Below, one piece after another: positions 60,852-64,000 of a stretch of 64,000 nucleotides of DNA; the stretch's first letter is position 1, and the number at the start of each line of letters is the position of its first letter. Position numbers and translations under genes: made by a program. The stretch comes from AP-15 sp963772965 (GTDB taxonomy: Bacteria; Pseudomonadota; Alphaproteobacteria; ATCC43930; CGMCC-115725), in contig CAVYZU010000001.1 in assembly GCA_963772965.1 (NCBI GenBank), forward strand, positions 62,001 through 126,000, written 5' to 3'. The notes under the pieces are model-generated. The model was not told the origin of the DNA. It searched no databases and was given only the letters and a program-made list of their open reading frames with translations.

Positions 60852-61730
60852 TTATTCGGCTTCTGCCGCCAGCTGCCGCTCCATGAACATCGTAAAGGCG
60901 CGCGCTTTGGCGCCGGCTTGCCGCCCGGTTGGAAACACCGCCCAAAGTTCGCTCGGCGGCAATGACCAGTCCGCCAGGACGACCTTGACCGCCCCTGATT
61001 TCAGTTCAGGCGTGAACATCCATTCTGACCCACCGATGGAAAGACCGAGACCGGCAAACACCGCCTCCCGGGCGCCTTCGGCCGCGCTTACCCGAAGCCT
61101 TCCGTTCACCGTTACGGAAACCTCGGCCGATCCTTGACGAAAGGTCCAGGTCTGGCCGCCCTGACGCTGGTCATAGATGACGGCCTGATGCCCGAGAAGC
61201 TCGCTCGGCTTTTTGGGAACCCCCATAGCATCGAAATATGCGGGGGCGCCCACGACGATTCTTCGGCACATCGAGATCTTGCGCGCGATCACCGGAGAGT
61301 CGGCGGACGGGCCGATCCACGGCGCCACGTCGATACCGGCTGCTATCGAGTTGATGTCCCGATCTTCAAGAACCAAATCGATCTCGAGAGCGGGATTTTC
61401 GGCGAAGAACCTGGGCAGCCGAGGTACGATTTGGAGCCGCGCAAACGTTACCGGCGCAGAAATCCGCAGTCGGCCGGTCAGCGCCGCAGCGGCGCCGCGC
61501 GCGGCGAGTTCTGCTTCCGCGGCTTCCTCGATCGACCGTTTGGCGCGTTCGTAGAAGTTTCGGCCAGCCTCGGTTGCGGTCAGGCCGTGCGTCGACCGCA
61601 ATAGCAGCCGCACCCCAACTCGGTCCTCGAGCTGCGCGATCGTCTTGGAAATAGCGGGCTGACCGACGTGAAGCTGCTTTGCCGCGCCGGAGAACGATCC
61701 AGCATCGACAACGCGGACAAAGGCCTCCAT
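60852..61730 (-). CDS. LysR-family transcriptional regulator
   Basis: A 292-residue regulator. The N-terminal winged helix-turn-helix is AFVRVVDAGSFSGAAKQLHVGQPAISKTIAQLEDRVGVRLLLRSTHGL, with the linker helix up to residue 85. The effector-binding domain follows (RLRISAPVTFARLQIVPRLPRFF). ATG 61730 gives a standard N-terminus. It converges with the tartrate-dehydrogenase-like gene, so control of that gene is possible but not shown by the sequence. Confidence 0.88.
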   Translation of the reverse strand: MEAFVRVVDAGSFSGAAKQLHVGQPAISKTIAQLEDRVGVRLLLRSTHGLTATEAGRNFYERAKRSIEEAAEAELAARGAAAALTGRLRISAPVTFARLQIVPRLPRFFAENPALEIDLVLEDRDINSIAAGIDVAPWIGPSADSPVIARKISMCRRIVVGAPAYFDAMGVPKKPSELLGHQAVIYDQRQGGQTWTFRQGSAEVSVTVNGRLRVSAAEGAREAVFAGLGLSIGGSEWMFTPELKSGAVKVVLADWSLPPSELWAVFPTGRQAGAKARAFTMFMERQLAAEAE

Positions 61731-62035
61731 CGCAGCGCCGGTCCATCATCATTCCCCGCTGGAATGAACGATATTACCACAGCGAGGCCCCTGCCGGGGA
61801 CCGCTAATCAGCGATGCTGCTCGGTGTCTCGGCGTGATGGCGGGCCGCCTCCGGATCGATGTGGCAGCGGCAAACAGGATGTCACCCATCTCCCGGGGCC
61901 CGGGGCAACGCGTTGCCTATGAGACATGCCGCGTGGCATACCGTGAGAGGCAATGACTGCGGCGACGCAGGCCACAGACACCGAGGCGCCGGCCACGGGA
62001 CGAACACATGGGGCGAACACCACAGGGCGAACAAG
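61731..62035. other. Intergenic region, no gene supported
   Basis: About 305 bp between the divergent LysR and DUF35 genes. The plus-strand frame is open from 61859 to the DUF35 ATG, but its translation is His/Arg-rich and not family-like. The promoters of both genes probably lie here. Confidence 0.5.
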
Positions 62036-62464
62036 ATGAGCGACTGGAGCAAGGTAACCCGGCCGATACCGGTGCCGAACGAGTGGACGAAACCATTCTG
62101 GGAAGCGGCCAAGCGGGGCGTTCTCGAATTGCAACGCTGCCAGAGCTGCGGCCATTTCCAGCACCCGCCCTACGCGACCTGCGTCGAGTGCATCTCGACC
62201 GATTTGAAATTCGAGCCGGTGCGTGGCGAGGGCGCGATCTACGCCTACACGATCATGTATCACACCGGCGACAAGCGCTTTGCCTCAGCCGTGCCCTATG
62301 CCAGCATCATCGTCGAACTCGACGATGCGCCCGGCGCCCTGCTCGCCGGTAACCTGTTCGAAGCGGACTATACCGAGGCCAAGGTCGGCCGGCGCGTCGA
62401 TGTCATCTTCGAGAAGCTCAACGACGACATCACCCTGCCGCAGTTTCGCCTGACGCGCGACTAG
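62036..62464 (+). CDS. Zn-ribbon/OB-fold DUF35 protein (ChsH2-like)
   Basis: A 142-residue protein: a rubredoxin-like zinc ribbon (LQRCQSCGHFQHPPYATCVEC, four Cys at about residues 35, 38, 49, 52) followed by an OB-fold. AGAIYAYTIMYHTG-like strand (here GAIYAYTIMYHTG) and ASIIVELDDAPGALLAGNL are typical. Such proteins act as partners of thiolase-like enzymes, binding acyl-CoA. ATG 62036 follows AGGGCGA. The thiolase-like gene lies 286 bp downstream with repeats between. Confidence 0.85.
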   Translation: MSDWSKVTRPIPVPNEWTKPFWEAAKRGVLELQRCQSCGHFQHPPYATCVECISTDLKFEPVRGEGAIYAYTIMYHTGDKRFASAVPYASIIVELDDAPGALLAGNLFEADYTEAKVGRRVDVIFEKLNDDITLPQFRLTRD

Positions 62465-62511
62465 CTGAGTTACAGCCGGTGAATGTATCCCACCGACGTT
62501 TTCTTATTAGT

Positions 62512-62634
62512 CTCCCCGGCGAAAGCCGGGGCCCATCGTTGTGCAGGACGAGCCTGTGGTGGCCGCTAACGCGATGTCATGCCTGAAAGCTTTGGAGTGG
62601 CGGAGCGGTGGATCCCGGCTTTCGCCGGGAAGAC
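62512..62634. repeat. Paired-hairpin intergenic repeat
   Basis: Two hairpins in inverted orientation, CCCCGGC-GAAA-GCCGGGG (62514-62531) and TCCCGGC-TTTC-GCCGGGA (62613-62630). It is the same general type as the queG element at 43149 (GAAA/TTTC tetraloop arms), but here intergenic. Confidence 0.6.
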
Positions 62635-62673
62635 GATCGGAGGGATTTGCCAGCTTCTTTCCGGGGGGCAGTA

Positions 62674-62735
62674 GTAGGGCGGGTGAAACCCGCCATTATT
62701 TTCGGGAACGGTCGGCGGGTTAGCACCCGCCCTAC
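62674..62735. repeat. Nested palindromic repeat upstream of the thiolase-like gene
   Basis: Outer arms GTAGGGCGGGTG / CACCCGCCCTAC match perfectly over 12 bp. Inner arms AACCCGCC (62687-62694) and GGCGGGTT (62714-62721) match over 8 bp. It ends 15 bp before the thiolase-like start codon and could affect its mRNA leader. Confidence 0.65.
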
Positions 62736-62750
62736 AAAGGGATTGGTGCG

Positions 62751-63935
62751 ATGTGGGAGAACCGGTGCAAAGTGGCCGTCAGCGGCGTCGGCTTTTCCAA
62801 AGTCACGCGCTCGGCAGACATTCCGCTCGCGGCGCATGCGTTGACCGCGGTCAAGGAAGCGGTCGCCGATTCCGGCTTGCAATTGTCCGACATCGATGGT
62901 CTCGCGACCTATCCGGAATTGCCCGCGACTGGCCATGCCGAGGTCGACGGTATCTCGATTGTGTCGGTCAACTGCATGATGACGATGCTGAAATTGCCCG
63001 ACCTCAGCTGGCACATCCAGGTCGGCACGACCAATATCGGCGGCGCGGTGCAGCAAGCGGTCAATGCGTTGCTCGCCGGGGTGTGCAAATACGCTGTCGT
63101 GTGGCGGGCGATGCACAATCCGCGCGGCACCTACCAGAACCTGCCCGGCGCCTATGCCCAAGGTGCGGCGCAGTTCACCGCCCCCTATGGCTTTGGCGGG
63201 CCGGGACAAGGCATGGCGGTCGCCTATACCCGCTGGCTCGAGCGCCACAACCAAAACCGCGAGAAAATGGCGACCCTTGCGATCACCCAGCGCCGCCACA
63301 CCCAGCACAATCCGCACGCCTATTTCTACGGCACCGAACTGACGCGCGAGGATTATCTGAACTCGCGCATGGTGGCGTATCCATTCTGCCTCTTCGATTG
63401 CGACATCCCGGTACAGGGGGCGGTCGCGATCGTATTGACCACGGCCGACCGAGCCCGCGATCTAAAGCCGCGGCCAGCCTATCTCGCGGGCTATGGCCAG
63501 CGGCTGCATTTCGAGGTCGCGGGCCGCATCGGCAGCCTTTCGAGCTATATGGCGGGCGGCAGCAGCTCGGCGAAATTGACCTGGGAGCGTTCCGGCTTTG
63601 GCTCGAAAGACGTCGATGTCGCGCAGATCTACGACGGCTTCTCGGCCTCGGTGATCTACGGTCTCGAATCCTACGGCTTTTGCGGCGAGGGCGAGGCGCT
63701 CGATTTTATCCAGGACGGCCGCATCGAGCTCGACGGCGAGTTGCCGCTCAACACCTTTGGCGGCAGCCTCGGCACCGGGCGCATCCACGGCCTGTGGCAC
63801 ATCATCGAAGGCGCCTTGCAGGCCTCGGGCCGCGCCGGCTCGCGCCAGGTCAAGGACGCCAACGTCTCGTTTGTCGGCGCCAGCGCCCCGATCGTTACCG
63901 GCACGACCTTTATCTTCGTCCGCGAACCCTATTGA
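62751..63935 (+). CDS. Thiolase-superfamily protein (SCP2/Ltp2-like), without the usual nucleophile Cys
   Basis: A 394-residue thiolase-fold protein. KVAVSGVGFSKVTRSADIPLAAHALTAVKEAVADSG is a typical opening and VDVAQIYDGFSASVIYGLESYGFCGEGEALDFI the second half. At the site where thiolases carry the nucleophile Cys the sequence is IQVGTTNIGGAVQQAVNALLAG, with no Cys. The C-terminal GGSLGTGRIHGLWHIIEGALQASGRAG is family-typical. In steroid side-chain degradation, thiolase-like Ltp2 with DUF35 partner ChsH2 performs a retro-aldol cleavage, so a lyase or other non-thiolase activity with the upstream DUF35 protein is plausible. Confidence 0.8.
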   Translation: MWENRCKVAVSGVGFSKVTRSADIPLAAHALTAVKEAVADSGLQLSDIDGLATYPELPATGHAEVDGISIVSVNCMMTMLKLPDLSWHIQVGTTNIGGAVQQAVNALLAGVCKYAVVWRAMHNPRGTYQNLPGAYAQGAAQFTAPYGFGGPGQGMAVAYTRWLERHNQNREKMATLAITQRRHTQHNPHAYFYGTELTREDYLNSRMVAYPFCLFDCDIPVQGAVAIVLTTADRARDLKPRPAYLAGYGQRLHFEVAGRIGSLSSYMAGGSSSAKLTWERSGFGSKDVDVAQIYDGFSASVIYGLESYGFCGEGEALDFIQDGRIELDGELPLNTFGGSLGTGRIHGLWHIIEGALQASGRAGSRQVKDANVSFVGASAPIVTGTTFIFVREPY

Positions 63936-63975
63936 CGAAATTCGGTTCGAGTTGGAGCCGCAACCTAAGCGCCCT

Positions 63976-63996
63976 CCCGCGGGCTTGACCCGCGGG
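63976..63996. repeat. Palindromic repeat at window end
   Basis: CCCGCGGG repeated on both sides of CTTGA (63976-63983 and 63989-63996). Each arm is itself palindromic; it is of the GGCTTGACCC intergenic-repeat type. Confidence 0.6.
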
Positions 63997-64000
63997 TCCA

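Overview
This 64 kb window is GC-rich chromosomal DNA from an alphaproteobacterium, probably a soil or rhizosphere relative of the Rhizobiales/Rhodospirillales. The evidence is an FzlA-type glutathione-transferase-like division protein, an NDUFA9-family protein, an LpiA/AcvB-type lysyl-phosphatidylglycerol module, many single-gene catabolic enzymes, and intergenic palindromes of kinds common in that class. No rRNA, CRISPR array or prophage is visible. There are two tRNA genes, Ala(CGC) and Gly(CCC).

Layout. 1-2480: a decayed RND efflux pair (permease and membrane-fusion protein) with several frameshifts and a 76-bp tandem duplication. 2623-7532: tRNA-Ala, a yggT/DUF167/nnrU operon, small proteins, a frameshifted SDR, a methyltransferase and fzlA. 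7557-11210: two tandem cobalamin-binding radical SAM paralogues, one frameshifted. 11368-17384: a catabolic patch (CoA transferase, amidohydrolase, Tat-exported F420-type oxidoreductase, dienelactone hydrolase, two cupins). 17454-22551: a small genomic island in the 3' half of tRNA-Gly, bounded by a 44-bp direct repeat. It carries an IS1634-like transposase, an Abi-alpha-like protein, a membrane-anchored HEPN-like protein and a cysteine-rich secreted protein, but no integrase. 22582-33081: an unusual ABC-type protein with degenerate ATPase motifs, an HtrA protease, an SDR, a zinc dehydrogenase, NDUFA9-like, cyclophilin, AmpG and a YgjP-like metallopeptidase. 33137-36228: ugpBAE without ugpC. 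36625-41902: a beta-lactamase-fold hydrolase, CobB and a short nitroreductase/intradiol dioxygenase cluster. 41974-44850: a tgt-queF-queG queuosine operon. 45097-49227: more catabolic genes. 49310-54731: a lysyl-PG locus in which MprF and an AcvB-like hydrolase are one polypeptide, with a separate flippase-only paralogue upstream. 54978-63935: a frameshifted amidase, a solute-binding protein, PhzF, a tartrate-dehydrogenase-like enzyme, a LysR regulator and a DUF35/thiolase-like pair.

Four things stand out. (1) The MprF-AcvB fusion joins flippase, synthase and a hydrolase-type domain, i.e. a predicted writer and eraser of aminoacylated lipid, beside a tandem flippase-only copy. (2) The tRNA-Gly island carries a divergent Abi-alpha-like/HEPN-like pair, a candidate phage-defence cassette. 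(3) The 914-residue ABC-like protein has a Walker A Lys-to-Arg change, a degenerate signature and Walker B, and a long insertion with repeated elements. (4) A palindromic repeat lies in frame in the 5' end of queG. Several otherwise good genes carry single-base frameshifts; these may be real decay or assembly errors, and sequence alone cannot decide.
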